64,000 bases of DNA, from NCBI GenBank assembly GCA_937871985.1, contig CALMPB010000327.1, positions 1 through 64,000 on the forward strand, written 5' to 3'. The position numbers were made by a program, and so were the translations under genes. The stretch comes from an uncultured Burkholderiaceae bacterium (GTDB taxonomy: Bacteria; Pseudomonadota; Gammaproteobacteria; Burkholderiales; Burkholderiaceae). The notes below the pieces were generated by a model that had not been told where the DNA came from, did not search any database, and saw only the letters and a program-made list of their open reading frames with translations. Positions 54,153 through 63,568 of the stretch are shown piece after piece; position 1 is the stretch's first letter; every line of letters starts with the position of its first letter.

Positions 54153-54971
54153 TTACATCGTGCGGTGCTTCAGGGCCGGCAAAGCCTGGCGCACGTCGGC
54201 CAGGCGCTGCTGATTGATATTGCCCGCCACGAAGCCCGGGCCTTCCGCAAGGCTGGAGACAATATCGCCCCATGGGTCAATTAGAACAGAATGTCCCCAG
54301 GTTCGCCGGCCATTTTCATGCTTGCCGCCTTGCGCCGGCGCCAGCACATAGCACTGGTTTTCAATGGCCCGCGCCCGCAGCAGAATCTCCCAGTGCGCGG
54401 ATCCCGTGGTATAGGTGAACGCGGCCGGCAGGATGATGAGGCTGACCTCGCCAAAGGCCCTGAACAGCTCGGGAAAGCGCAGGTCGTAGCAAATGGACAA
54501 ACCCGTTCTTCCGCAAGGCGCGTCGAAAACCTGAGGGGCGTTCTCGCCGGGACGGATGGACACCGATTCGTCGTACGACTCGTCGCCCTTTTTGAAGCCG
54601 AACAAATGGATCTTGTCGTAGCGGGCCGCCTGGCTGCCATCGGGCGCGTACACCAGGCTGGTGTTATAGATGCGGCCGGAATCTGGACTTTCAATAGGCA
54701 AGGTGCCGCCCACCAGCCACACCGCATGGCGCCGGGCCTGCTCGCGCAGGAAATCCTGGATAGGGCCTCGCCCCGGGGTTTCGCGCAGATCGACCTTGTC
54801 GTGATCCCGCCGCCCCATCAGGCAAAAATATTCCGGCAATGCAATCAGTCCGGCGCCGTCGGCCGCCGCCTCGGCGATAAGGCCGGCGGCCTGCTCCAGA
54901 TTAGGCTCGAGGGAGGAAAATGAAACGGTTTGAATGGCTGCAACGCGAAAATCGTCCTTGATGGCTGTCAT
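54153..54971 (-). CDS. Carbon-nitrogen hydrolase, Nit1-like (probable deaminated-glutathione amidase)
   Basis: A 272-residue nitrilase-superfamily amidase. The catalytic triad is readable: Glu in LIALPEYFCLMG near residue 46, Lys in ARYDKIHLFGF near residue 120, and Cys in GLSICYDLRFPELF near residue 159. The sequence fits the Nit1/YbeM branch that repairs deaminated glutathione. It is followed by tldD, an arrangement frequent in betaproteobacteria. Confidence 0.88.
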   Translation of the reverse strand: MTAIKDDFRVAAIQTVSFSSLEPNLEQAAGLIAEAAADGAGLIALPEYFCLMGRRDHDKVDLRETPGRGPIQDFLREQARRHAVWLVGGTLPIESPDSGRIYNTSLVYAPDGSQAARYDKIHLFGFKKGDESYDESVSIRPGENAPQVFDAPCGRTGLSICYDLRFPELFRAFGEVSLIILPAAFTYTTGSAHWEILLRARAIENQCYVLAPAQGGKHENGRRTWGHSVLIDPWGDIVSSLAEGPGFVAGNINQQRLADVRQALPALKHRTM

Positions 54972-55203
54972 GGCTGTTATGTTTCAATATCAAGTTGTTG
55001 ATCGGATTTGTATTCGGAGGATTCCGCATTCGATTGAAATAATAAATTTTCGATATTCAAATATATGCGAAACAAAAGTCGGGTATATTCTGCTTTTGTG
55101 TAATAACATCGAGAAATGCGCTACGAAATATGCACGGTCGGGCATATTCGAATACCGCACTCCCCTCATACGGCTCATCCATTCCTATTCCCAGGAGCAA
55201 CGA
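54972..55203. promoter_or_regulatory. AT-rich control region upstream of the H-NS-like gene
   Basis: This 232-bp stretch is much more AT-rich than its surroundings. It contains a 13-bp direct repeat GTCGGG(T/C)ATATTC at 55078-55090 and 55137-55149. It also contains an inverted repeat CGAAATATGC (55124-55133) against GCATATTCG (55142-55150). Such curved AT-rich DNA upstream of an H-NS-family gene suggests autoregulation by the protein itself. Confidence 0.5.
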
Positions 55204-55569
55204 ATGACGCGTGACAATTACGCCGCCCTTCAGTCGAAAATCGAAAAAGAAATCAACCGTCTCCAGAAACAGGCCCAGGCCCTTCAAGCCAAACGGCGCA
55301 ATCCCGTTATCGCATCCATTATCCAGTCGATGCGCGAATATAATATAACTCCCGCCGAACTGGCCGCCGCCTTAAATAAAAAAAGCGCGGCAAGCACGCA
55401 AAAAAACAAAAATGGCGCGGCAGCCAAAACAGCCACTCGCACCGTGCCGCCCAAATATCGCAATCCCGAATCGGGAGAAACCTGGACGGGGCGCGGAAAG
55501 CCGCCGCGCTGGGTTTCCGCCGCCGAAGCCCAGGGAAAAAGCCGCGACGGTTTTCTTATTGCCAAATAA
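55204..55569 (+). CDS. H-NS-family nucleoid-associated protein
   Basis: A 121-residue DNA-binding protein. The N-terminal coiled-coil oligomerisation region reads YAALQSKIEKEINRLQKQAQALQAKRR. After a basic linker comes the C-terminal DNA-binding domain PKYRNPESGETWTGRGKPPRWVSAA, the H-NS/BpH3 signature. It silences AT-rich DNA. The start has CAGGAGCAACGA upstream. It is a single gene between the divergent nitrilase and a convergent DUF4136 gene. Confidence 0.92.
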   Translation: MTRDNYAALQSKIEKEINRLQKQAQALQAKRRNPVIASIIQSMREYNITPAELAAALNKKSAASTQKNKNGAAAKTATRTVPPKYRNPESGETWTGRGKPPRWVSAAEAQGKSRDGFLIAK

Positions 55570-55684
55570 CTTCCCGGGCAAACCAGCCGTAAACCGCGCG
55601 CAGCGCAATGGCGGATAGGCCGGCTGGCAATTGCCCAAGGCCCCGCCAGTCGCGGCGGGCGCCCGGCGGCCAAAAGGCCGGCCG

Positions 55685-56323
55685 TCAATGCTGCCTTTCG
55701 TAGCTTATGACCCGCACTTGCCCATTGTTGCCGGGAAAACCGTCGAATACGGCGCGCGCCAGATACGGCATGACGGCGGGCAGGTTGTCGTGGTCCGATG
55801 TGCTGACCGCGCTGGATCGATATACCTCGACATTCTTGCGGGCATTATCCGTGATAATCACCGTAAGGCTGTTTTTATATACCTGAACGGGCACATTCAC
55901 GACGGGCGGCGCATAATAAACCCCGCCTCCCCAACCCCAGCCCGGATATCCGCCCCAACGGCCATAGCCATTATAAAAATACGGATCGGCATATTGCTGC
56001 ACCCAGGCCTGGCTTATTGGATTGCCATATTCGAAAGAAACCGTGAACCGCGCTTTCTGGCCCGCGGCGGCCTCGACCAGGCCGGTGCGGCCGATATTGG
56101 CGCGTATCATGTCGGCAAAGGTTTCATATTCGAGATTGCCCGCTTTTTCCTGCTGCGAAACAAGGTGATACGTTTTGCCGGCCGCGTCCGGCGGCCACTG
56201 CTCGTAGCTGGTAACCCGGGCTGACCAGGTCGGCGCGGCGCAACTGGCCAGAAGCGCCAGACTCGCCAACACAATCCCGGCACGCCATCTGGAAGCCCAT
56301 AATTGCCTGAAACGTTGAAACAT
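55685..56323 (-). CDS. DUF4136-domain lipoprotein
   Basis: A 212-residue outer-membrane-type lipoprotein. The signal peptide ends in the lipobox LLASCAAP (cysteine near residue 28). It is followed by SARVTSYEQWPPDAAGKTYHLV and a Gly/Tyr/Trp-rich stretch (NGYGRWGGYPGWGWGGGVYY). The C-terminal AVMPYLARAVFDGFPG fits DUF4136 proteins, whose role is unknown. AGGAG precedes the ATG. It is divergent from pepN. Confidence 0.78.
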   Translation of the reverse strand: MFQRFRQLWASRWRAGIVLASLALLASCAAPTWSARVTSYEQWPPDAAGKTYHLVSQQEKAGNLEYETFADMIRANIGRTGLVEAAAGQKARFTVSFEYGNPISQAWVQQYADPYFYNGYGRWGGYPGWGWGGGVYYAPPVVNVPVQVYKNSLTVIITDNARKNVEVYRSSAVSTSDHDNLPAVMPYLARAVFDGFPGNNGQVRVISYERQH

Positions 56324-56534
56324 AAGAGCTCCTGCACTTGTGTAATGAAACGTGATGCAAATTTGCGGTACGTTCCGGAAAGCCCCTGATCTTTTTACGA
56401 AAGGCCACCCATATAAGACCGTTTTACCAAAGCAAGGTTGCATTATCCCAGTAAAAATCGGCCTATGGCGCAAACATCGTCATGCAAACATTACAATAGA
56501 CTTCATTCTTTCTTGAACCGATCAGGCCTTCGCC

Positions 56535-59234
56535 ATGCGTACCGATACCGTGCCAACCATTTCCCGCCACGACTACCAGCCATATCCCTACCGGCTCCCC
56601 CAGGTTGCGCTGTCTTTCGATCTGGACGAGAAGCAGACTCGTGTCCGGGCCGAGCTTTCCTTCGAACGCGCCACCGCCGAAAACCAGCCTCTGGTGCTGA
56701 ACGGACAAGACCTGGTCCTGGAGTCCGTCGCCATCGATGGCCGCGCGCTGGCGGCCGGCGAATACCAGCTCAACGACGAAACCCTCACCGTCTTCCCCGC
56801 TGCCGCTGCCTTCACGCTGACCATCGTCAGCCTGTGCCGGCCGGCCGACAACTCCACGCTGATGGGGCTGTACGTTTCGGGCGGCAATTTGTTCACGCAG
56901 TGCGAGGCCGAGGGCTTTCGCCGCATTACCTGGTTTCCCGACCGTCCCGACGTCATGTCGCGCTACCGCGTCGTGCTCAGGGGCGACAAGTCCCGCTACC
57001 CTTTGCTGCTGTCCAACGGCAACCTGCTGGAAAGCCGCGAACTGCCCGGCGGCGCGCATGAAGCGCACTGGGAAGACCCCCACCCCAAGCCCTGCTACCT
57101 GTTCGCCCTGGTGGCCGGCGACTTCAGCTGCCGCGAACTGGCCACCAGCACGGCCAGCGGGCGCAATGTCCTGCTGCAGGTATACAGCGACCGGGGTTCC
57201 GAAGGCAAAACCGCCTGGGCGCTGGACAGCCTTGCGCGGGCCGTCAAATGGGATGAAACCCGCTTCGGGCTGGAACTGGATCTGGACCGCTTCATGGTGG
57301 TGGCGGCACGGGACTTCAATATGGGGGCCATGGAAAACAAGGGCCTCAATATCTTCAACTCCTCGTACGTGCTGGCCGACCCCGATTCGGCCACCGATGC
57401 CAGCTTCCATGCCATCGAGGGCGTCATCGGGCACGAGTACTTCCACAACTGGACCGGCAACCGCGTAACGTGCCGCGACTGGTTCCAGCTTTCCCTCAAG
57501 GAAGGCCTTACGGTCTTTCGCGACCAGGAATTCTCGGCCGACATGCAGGCGCGGGGGCTGCCCGCCGCCGAAGCCGCCAGCGCGCGGGCCGTCAAGCGCA
57601 TCGACGACGTCAGCGTGCTGCGCTCGGCGCAGTTCCCCGAAGACGCCGGCCCCATGGCCCACCCCATCCGGCCCGAAAGCTACCAGGAAATCGGCAACTT
57701 CTACACCGCGACCGTGTATGAAAAAGGCGCCGAGGTCATACGCATGCAGCACACCCTGCTGGGCGAGGACGGCTTCCGGGCGGGCATGGACGAGTACTTC
57801 CGCCGCCACGACGGCAGCGCCGTCACCTGCGACGATTTCGTCAACGCCATGGAGTCGGTTTACAGCAAGCGCAATCCGGGCAAAGACCTCGGCGTCTTCC
57901 GGCAATGGTATTCGCAGGCCGGCACGCCCCGCGTCAAGGTAGAGCTGGATTACGACGCGGCCGCGCAATCGTGCCGCATCACGCTGTCGCAGCACTGCGA
58001 CCCGGTCGGCATCGAGAAGCTGCGCGAGCCGCCCGCCGCCAAGCCGCCCCTGCTGATTCCCTTCGCCATCGGCCTGCTCGACCAGCAAGGCAGGCCCATC
58101 CAGATCGAGCTCGACGGCAAAAAGCAGGACACGGCCGTGCTGGAGTTCGACCACGCAAGGCAAACCTGGGTATTCCCGGGCATACCCGGCCAGCCCGTCC
58201 CCTCGTTGCTGCGCAACTTCTCGGCGCCGGTCATCGTCGACTACGACTACACCAGCGCCCAGCTCAATCTGCTGGCCCGGCACGACCCCGACCCCTTCGC
58301 CCGCTGGGAGGCCGGCCAGGAACTGGCCACCCGCCAACTGCTCAAGATCATCGCGGCAATCCAGGCCAAGACCTCGCCCAGCGTCGACCAGGATTTCATC
58401 GATGCCTGGCGCGCGGTTCTGCAAGATACCCAACTGACTCCCGCCTACCGCACCCGGGCGCTGACCTTGCCCGGCGAAAAAATCCTCATGGAAAAAACCG
58501 CGCCCATGGATCCGGTGTCCGTGGCCGAAGCGCGCCGGTATTTGCGCGAAGTCCTCGGCCAGGCCTTGGCGCCGCTATGGCTCGATGCGTATCGCTCGGC
58601 CGGCGACCCCGACAACCAGGCGCCCTACACGCCCGATGCGCTGTCGTCCGGGCGCCGCGCGCTCAAGAACCTGGCGCTGGCCTACCTCATGGCCGGCAAG
58701 CATCCTCAAGCCCAGGACATGGCGCTCAGGCAATTCCGCGAAGCCCGCAACATGACGGATCGCATGGGCGGGCTCTCGGCCCTGGTTCACTACGGCGCCC
58801 CTGCCACCAGTGCCCAGGCCCTGGCCGACTTCTACGAGCAGTGGCAGCATGACCCCCTGGTGGTCGACCGCTGGTTCACGCTTCAGGCCACCGCCCCCGC
58901 AACGCATGTTGCAACGGTGCGCGCGCTGATGGCGCACCCCGCGTTCACCTTGCGCAACCCCAATCGCGCGCGCTCGCTCATTTTCCAGTTCTGCATGAAC
59001 AACCTGTCGAACGCGCACTCTCAAGAGGGCTACGAGTTCTGGGCGGATCAGGTCATCGCGCTGAACGACCTCAACCCCGAAATCGCGGCGCGCCTTGCGC
59101 GCGCCTACGACAACTGGTCGCGCTATATTCCCGCCAATCGCGACGCCATCAAGCAAAGCTACGAACGCATCCAACAACATCCATCGCTCTCGCGCAATGT
59201 CGCCGAGATCGTGACCAAAGCTTTAAAAGTCTAG
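56535..59234 (+). CDS. pepN: Aminopeptidase N
   Basis: M1-family zinc aminopeptidase removing N-terminal residues from peptides in the cytoplasm. It has 899 residues. The exopeptidase motif GAMENKGLNIFN is near residue 262, and the zinc motif HEYFHNWTGNRVTCRDWFQLSLKEG near residue 297 includes HExxH plus the downstream Glu. The C-terminal helical superhelix follows. The ATG has GCC-rich upstream sequence. fbp begins 12 bp after its stop. Confidence 0.97.
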   Translation: MRTDTVPTISRHDYQPYPYRLPQVALSFDLDEKQTRVRAELSFERATAENQPLVLNGQDLVLESVAIDGRALAAGEYQLNDETLTVFPAAAAFTLTIVSLCRPADNSTLMGLYVSGGNLFTQCEAEGFRRITWFPDRPDVMSRYRVVLRGDKSRYPLLLSNGNLLESRELPGGAHEAHWEDPHPKPCYLFALVAGDFSCRELATSTASGRNVLLQVYSDRGSEGKTAWALDSLARAVKWDETRFGLELDLDRFMVVAARDFNMGAMENKGLNIFNSSYVLADPDSATDASFHAIEGVIGHEYFHNWTGNRVTCRDWFQLSLKEGLTVFRDQEFSADMQARGLPAAEAASARAVKRIDDVSVLRSAQFPEDAGPMAHPIRPESYQEIGNFYTATVYEKGAEVIRMQHTLLGEDGFRAGMDEYFRRHDGSAVTCDDFVNAMESVYSKRNPGKDLGVFRQWYSQAGTPRVKVELDYDAAAQSCRITLSQHCDPVGIEKLREPPAAKPPLLIPFAIGLLDQQGRPIQIELDGKKQDTAVLEFDHARQTWVFPGIPGQPVPSLLRNFSAPVIVDYDYTSAQLNLLARHDPDPFARWEAGQELATRQLLKIIAAIQAKTSPSVDQDFIDAWRAVLQDTQLTPAYRTRALTLPGEKILMEKTAPMDPVSVAEARRYLREVLGQALAPLWLDAYRSAGDPDNQAPYTPDALSSGRRALKNLALAYLMAGKHPQAQDMALRQFREARNMTDRMGGLSALVHYGAPATSAQALADFYEQWQHDPLVVDRWFTLQATAPATHVATVRALMAHPAFTLRNPNRARSLIFQFCMNNLSNAHSQEGYEFWADQVIALNDLNPEIAARLARAYDNWSRYIPANRDAIKQSYERIQQHPSLSRNVAEIVTKALKV

Positions 59235-59246
59235 CCGGAGTCCAAC

Positions 59247-60257
59247 TTGAAACGCAAAACACTTACCCAGTACCTGGTTGAACAACAACGCAGCGGCCAG
59301 GCTGTCACCGCCGAACTGCGGCTGCTCATCGAAACCGTGGCGCGCGCGTGCAAGGCCATTGGCCACGCCGTCGGCAAAGGCGCCCTGGGCGGAGTGCTGG
59401 GCAGCCTGGAAACCGAAAACGTGCAGGGCGAGGTTCAGAAGAAACTGGACGTGCTGTCCAACGAGATCCTGCTCGAAGCCAATGAATGGGGCGGCAACCT
59501 GATGGCCATGGCTTCCGAGGAAATGGAAACCATACACCGCATTCCCAACGAATACCCCAAGGGCGGCTACCTGCTGCTGTTCGATCCCCTGGACGGCTCC
59601 TCGAACATCGATGTCAATGTTTCCATCGGCACCATCTTCTCGGTATTGCGCGCGCCCGAAACCGCCAAGACACGTGAAATCGAAGAAGCCGATTTCCTGC
59701 AGCCCGGCACGCAGCAAGTGGCCGCCGGCTATGCTGTCTATGGGCCGCAAAGCATGCTGGTTCTAACCGTGGGTTCGGGCGTGGCGGGCTTTACGCTGGA
59801 TCGCGAAATGGGCACCTGGGTCATGACCACCGACAACATGACCATCCCCGAGGACACCAGCGAATTCGCCATCAATATGTCCAATATGCGGCACTGGGAA
59901 GAGCCGGTCAAGCGCTACATCGACGACTGCCTGGCCGGCGAAACCGGCCCCCTGGGCAAGAACTACAACATGCGCTGGATCGCCTCCATGGTGGCCGACG
60001 TGCATCGCATCATGACGCGCGGCGGCATCTTCATGTACCCGCGCGACCAGCGCGCCTCGGGCAAAAAAGGCAAGCTGCGTCTCATGTACGAAGCCAACCC
60101 CATGAGCTTCATCGTCGAACAGGCCGGCGGCGCCTCCATCGACGGCGATCAACGCATCCTGGACGCCCAGCCCTCGGCCCTGCACCAGCGCATCGGCGTG
60201 GTGCTGGGCTCGAAAAACGAAGTCGAACGCGTGCGGCGCTATCACCAGGAAGACTGA
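59247..60257 (+). CDS. fbp: Fructose-1,6-bisphosphatase class I
   Basis: Gluconeogenic enzyme hydrolysing fructose-1,6-bisphosphate. It has 336 residues. The metal/substrate motif [22 protein letters not shown] is near residue 112, and the sugar-phosphate region [20 protein letters not shown] near residue 272. The start is a TTG with CCGGAG at about 7 nt, giving (M)[13 protein letters not shown]. No ATG is available before the conserved region. Its 3' end overlaps the convergent hydrolase gene by 16 bp. Confidence 0.95.
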   Translation: MKRKTLTQYLVEQQRSGQAVTAELRLLIETVARACKAIGHAVGKGALGGVLGSLETENVQGEVQKKLDVLSNEILLEANEWGGNLMAMASEEMETIHRIPNEYPKGGYLLLFDPLDGSSNIDVNVSIGTIFSVLRAPETAKTREIEEADFLQPGTQQVAAGYAVYGPQSMLVLTVGSGVAGFTLDREMGTWVMTTDNMTIPEDTSEFAINMSNMRHWEEPVKRYIDDCLAGETGPLGKNYNMRWIASMVADVHRIMTRGGIFMYPRDQRASGKKGKLRLMYEANPMSFIVEQAGGASIDGDQRILDAQPSALHQRIGVVLGSKNEVERVRRYHQED

Positions 60258-61009
60258 CGCTCCTGGCCTCGAAGAAACTCCCGCACGACCCGGGCGAACT
60301 CGTCGGGCTGTTCGATATGCGGGGCATGCCCCGCATTCGGTATGGTATGCAGGCTCGCGCAAGATAATGAATCCGCCAGGGTTTGCGAGACAGCGGCCCC
60401 GGTTACCTGGTCATCCTCGCCGCATAGGACAAGCGCCGGCGCTTCAATCGACGCAAGCCAGGGCCTGGCGTCCGTAGCGGCAATGGTTCTGGCGACCGCC
60501 ATATATCCTTCGGGGCGCGCGCGGCGCATATGCCGCGCTATTTCCTCGACGACTTGCGTCGATGCGCCCGGGGCCGCAATCTCGGCGGCCCTCTGCATGC
60601 TTATCGCTTGAAGGTTTTGCGACAGGTCAAGCCGTCCTTGCAGCCATTTCTCCCGTTCGCGATCGGCCAAACAGGCCCGGCCAAGGGTCGCATCCGCGAG
60701 CGTCAGCGAACGCACCAATCGAGGATGATAATGGGCCAGGGCAAGCGCGAGCAGGGCTCCGAACGAAACGCCAAGCACATGGGCAGGCTCTTCGTCCAGC
60801 ACGTCCGCCACGGCATCGAGGATGGGCGCCAGCCCCGCGCCGGCGGGAGGCGGCGAATCCCCATAACCCGGCAAATCAGGCGCAAGGCAGGTGAAATCCG
60901 TGCCCAGCCTTGCCATTTGTTTGTCCCAGGTCGTCGCGCTCGCGCCGATGCCGTGCAGCAAAAGAAGCCGCGGCCCGCGCCCTGCTTGCAGGACATGAAG
61001 TTTCGTCAT
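60242..61009 (-). CDS. Alpha/beta hydrolase
   Basis: A 255-residue alpha/beta-hydrolase-fold enzyme. The oxyanion region is [18 protein letters not shown]. The nucleophile elbow reads [15 protein letters not shown] (GVSFGA, Ser near residue 97). The acid is in [12 protein letters not shown] and the histidine in [16 protein letters not shown]. Such proteins cleave meta-ring-fission products or act as lactonases. It starts 2 bp after the SDR stop codon, in a two-gene operon divergent from GntR, so it is probably part of the aromatic pathway. Confidence 0.85.
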   Translation of the reverse strand: MTKLHVLQAGRGPRLLLLHGIGASATTWDKQMARLGTDFTCLAPDLPGYGDSPPPAGAGLAPILDAVADVLDEEPAHVLGVSFGALLALALAHYHPRLVRSLTLADATLGRACLADREREKWLQGRLDLSQNLQAISMQRAAEIAAPGASTQVVEEIARHMRRARPEGYMAVARTIAATDARPWLASIEAPALVLCGEDDQVTGAAVSQTLADSLSCASLHTIPNAGHAPHIEQPDEFARVVREFLRGQERQSSW

Positions 61010-61011
61010 GT

Positions 61012-61725
61012 TCAGATACCCGTCAGTTCGCCGCCGTCGACCAGGAATCCCGTGCCCGTGATATAGCTGGTCGCTTCGCCGCACAAAGAAACCACAAAAT
61101 GCCCGAAGTCATCTGGCCGGCCGATCACGCGATCCTTGACTCCCAGCTCGAGTGCGCGGCCGGTTTCGTGCGGGCCGGCGAAGACCGCATTGATCGTGAT
61201 TCCGCTCTCGTAAAGCTTGGGCGCAGCGCTCTTGGCCCAAGCCCACAAAGCGCTGCGCGCAGCCGCCGACAGGCAAAGAAACGGCTTGGGCGCTTTGACG
61301 CTGGTCGAGGAAATGATGACGATGCGGCCCCATTTGCCCTTTTGCATGGCCGCGCTGGCGCCTCGCACCAGCCTCACCGCTGGATAGAATGTGGATTCGA
61401 AGGCAGAGGCGAAGTCCGCATCGCTGGCCTGCAAGGGCAGCAGCGCGGGAGGCCCGGGTGTATTGACGATGGCCACGTCCAGGCGCCCGAATTGCTCCAG
61501 CGCGGCCTCGACCGCTATTTGCGGCAATGCCGGATCCCTCAGGTCGCCGGCCACCACCTTGCAGCGGCCGGAGTAGGTCGATTCGATCTCGTCCAGTTCC
61601 GCGCTGGGGCGCGCAACGACGAGCACGTTGGCGCCCTCGGCCGCCAATGCGTTGACCGCGGCTCGCCCCAGCCCCCGCGAGGCCCCGGTAACCAGGGCGA
61701 CTTTATCTTTCAATCCAAGATCCAT
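61012..61725 (-). CDS. SDR-family oxidoreductase with altered catalytic motif
   Basis: A 237-residue short-chain dehydrogenase/reductase. The NAD(P) motif VALVTGASRGLGRAAV (TGxxxGxG) and the GRLDVAIVNTPGP block are intact. The active-site serine is in IVIISSTSVKAP. Where YxxxK is expected, the sequence reads SAAAR, so the catalytic Tyr and Lys appear to be replaced by Ser and Arg. A divergent SDR subgroup with such changes is known. It may act on a dihydrodiol in the aromatic pathway. GAGGAA precedes the chosen ATG. Confidence 0.83.
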   Translation of the reverse strand: MDLGLKDKVALVTGASRGLGRAAVNALAAEGANVLVVARPSAELDEIESTYSGRCKVVAGDLRDPALPQIAVEAALEQFGRLDVAIVNTPGPPALLPLQASDADFASAFESTFYPAVRLVRGASAAMQKGKWGRIVIISSTSVKAPKPFLCLSAAARSALWAWAKSAAPKLYESGITINAVFAGPHETGRALELGVKDRVIGRPDDFGHFVVSLCGEATSYITGTGFLVDGGELTGI

Positions 61726-61752
61726 GAATTTCCTCTGCAACGTCTCATGGAT

Positions 61753-61775
61753 GCGTAGAATGTGACATACTACGC
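61753..61775. promoter_or_regulatory. Palindromic operator between the SDR operon and gntR
   Basis: A 23-bp near-perfect palindrome pairs at 10 of 11 positions around a central G. The outer arms are GCGTAG/CTACGC and the core is ATGTGACAT. The core matches the GT-n-AC pattern of FCD-type GntR proteins. It lies midway in the 87-bp divergent region. Confidence 0.7.
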
Positions 61776-61812
61776 GCAACCACAAGACTTTCTCTAGTAA
61801 CCCAAACCTGCA

Positions 61813-62493
61813 ATGTCAAAGCTCAATAGCCTGGTCCGCTCCGAATCCCTCGCCCAGCAAGGCTACAAAGCCATCCGCCGCGCTATTCGCGACGGCAAGA
61901 TTCCCAGAGGCCAGTTCTTTTCCGAAAGCACTCTCGCCGAATCGCTCGGCGTTTCCCGCACTCCGGTTCGCGAAGCCTTGCTGAACCTGTATCGCGACGG
62001 CGTGGTGGAAATCGTTCCCAAGCGCGGCTACCGCCTCATCGACCTGGACGAAGCCGCCATCAGCGAAATCCGCCTCCTCCGGGTCGCTCTGGAGCAAATC
62101 GTGGTCGATCGCCTGTGCAAGACGGCAACGGCCGACGACATCAAGGAGCTGCGCGCCATTCTGAATGGTGCGGGAGAAAGCCGGGAGGACATGTACACCA
62201 TCGACGAAGCCTTCCATATCCGGATGGCCGAAATGGCCAACCTGCATCAGATCCGCCAGGAACTGATGAGCGTACGGGGAAAAATGTATTTGATCGCCAG
62301 CGGCGCGCGCCTCACCTCGCTGCGCGACGAAAACGTCGCGAGGGAGCACTCCGAGCTCGTCGATGCTCTTGAACAGCACGACCCCAAGAAAGCGCGGCGC
62401 CTGATAAGCAGTCATGTGGAACGCTCTATCGATTCTTTTGTGGAGGCTCGCGCCGAGCTTCTGGAACGGAACTGGCTCGATCCGCTTTCCTGA
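61813..62493 (+). CDS. GntR-family (FCD) regulator of the second aromatic cluster
   Basis: A 226-residue regulator. The winged helix is at residues 14-80 (QGYKAIRRAIRDGKIPRGQFFSESTLAESLGVSRTPVREALLNLYRDG). It is followed by an FCD domain with the metal/ligand histidines in DEAFHIRMAEMAN, REHSELVDAL and SSHVERSI. It is divergent from SDR-hydrolase and convergent on ligBA. No ribosome-binding site is visible before its ATG. It probably senses an aromatic acid or ring-cleavage product. Confidence 0.9.
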   Translation: MSKLNSLVRSESLAQQGYKAIRRAIRDGKIPRGQFFSESTLAESLGVSRTPVREALLNLYRDGVVEIVPKRGYRLIDLDEAAISEIRLLRVALEQIVVDRLCKTATADDIKELRAILNGAGESREDMYTIDEAFHIRMAEMANLHQIRQELMSVRGKMYLIASGARLTSLRDENVAREHSELVDALEQHDPKKARRLISSHVERSIDSFVEARAELLERNWLDPLS

Positions 62494-62743
62494 GTTCGGC
62501 TTCGGTTATGCATGCGTAGTAGCGCTCCATGGACCACCCCACCGCGCGCGAAAAATAGAGCAGAGCCATGGGAGAAACCCCTGCCAGCCACAAAGCGCCG
62601 ATATCCCGCTCGCGCACGGCGGCGCGCAAGGCATCCGGCAATGATGCCGCAGCGATCACGTCTTCGCTGCTTTTTTCATAGGCCTCTTTCAAATGGCCGC
62701 GCGTGATGTCGATCAGAAATTGGGTGACCGTGCTTTCTCTCAT
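62426..62743 (-). CDS. LigA-like small subunit of an extradiol dioxygenase
   Basis: A 105-residue protein beginning MRESTVTQFLIDITRGHLKEAYEKSS. The later part SLPDALRAAVRERDIGALWLAGVSPMALLYFSRAVGWSMERYYACI has the helical layout of LigA-type small subunits. It follows the LigB-type gene, overlapping it as ATGA, so they form a pair. Its 3' end overlaps the convergent gntR gene by 68 bp. The assignment rests mainly on the LigB partner. Confidence 0.65.
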   Translation of the reverse strand: MRESTVTQFLIDITRGHLKEAYEKSSEDVIAAASLPDALRAAVRERDIGALWLAGVSPMALLYFSRAVGWSMERYYACITEAELRKADRASSVPEARREPPQKNR

Positions 62744-63555
62744 AAAGACTCCCACAGCATCTGATACACGCCTGTGTACCACCCCGGCACATAGGGAATG
62801 GCCGTGACGACCTCGGCGCGGCTGCTGCCCATGGCCGCCGCGGCCGCGATCCAACTGCGGATCTCGTGCGTGCCATTGCCGCGGGCATCGAGCGCGCTGT
62901 CCGGATATGCGCAGGCCTTGTCCAGGTCGCCCGCGACGAGAGCGGCGACGAACTCCGCATCGAACTGCGGATCGTTGCGATCCATGCCCGGCTGGCCGAC
63001 CGCATGTGAAATGCCCCCGGTGGCAAGCATCCCCACGCGCCGCCCCATGCCGTTTTGCCGCAAGGCGGCGGCAACCGCGGCCCCAAGCTCCCTGCACCGC
63101 CGCAACGTCGGCAACGGAGGAAACAAGGTATTGATGATGATGGGCACGATGCGGACGTCGGCGGAGACCCTCAGTTGCTGCAAGGGCAAAGTCGTGCCGT
63201 GATCCAGTCGAAGCTCGCTGGAATGGGCGGGATCCAGGCCATTCGCATAAAGGCATTCTGCAAGAGCGCATGCCAGCTCCGGGTCGCCCGGCCTCGCCAC
63301 AGGCTCGAGCCTGAACTGCGGCTCGGGAAAAGAAGCGTGCACGGCGCCCGTCCCGATGATGAAAGCCGGCGCCATCCGCGGCTGGAGGTTCACGATGTGC
63401 TCGCTGGTGAACACGATGAGCGTCTCCACATCCGCATCGGCGAAAGCCTTGCCGATGCGCGCAAAGCCTCGATGCGTCGCGTCGCGGTGCTCGGGTCCCG
63501 CCTGCTCGGGCCAGGCGGTCATGTAAGGGAAATGGACGGTAGCGGCGGCAATCAT
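62740..63555 (-). CDS. LigB-type class III extradiol dioxygenase
   Basis: A 271-residue catalytic subunit. The first iron ligand region is ATVHFPYMTAWPEQ. TLIVFTSEHIVNLQ carries a second active-site histidine, and MLATGGISHAVGQPGMDRNDPQFD holds the conserved GGxSH. It has the same fold as the LigB at 22949 but low sequence similarity to it, so the substrates probably differ. It starts 13 bp after the ring-hydroxylase beta subunit with AGGA upstream. Confidence 0.85.
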   Translation of the reverse strand: MIAAATVHFPYMTAWPEQAGPEHRDATHRGFARIGKAFADADVETLIVFTSEHIVNLQPRMAPAFIIGTGAVHASFPEPQFRLEPVARPGDPELACALAECLYANGLDPAHSSELRLDHGTTLPLQQLRVSADVRIVPIIINTLFPPLPTLRRCRELGAAVAAALRQNGMGRRVGMLATGGISHAVGQPGMDRNDPQFDAEFVAALVAGDLDKACAYPDSALDARGNGTHEIRSWIAAAAAMGSSRAEVVTAIPYVPGWYTGVYQMLWESL

Positions 63556-63568
63556 CGGGCATCCTGTT

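Noticed and set aside
62426..63562. 378-codon frame over ligB and ligA of the second cluster
   Set aside because: Its first two thirds are an out-of-frame reading of the LigB-type gene; only the last 105 codons, from the ATG at 62743, look like a real protein.
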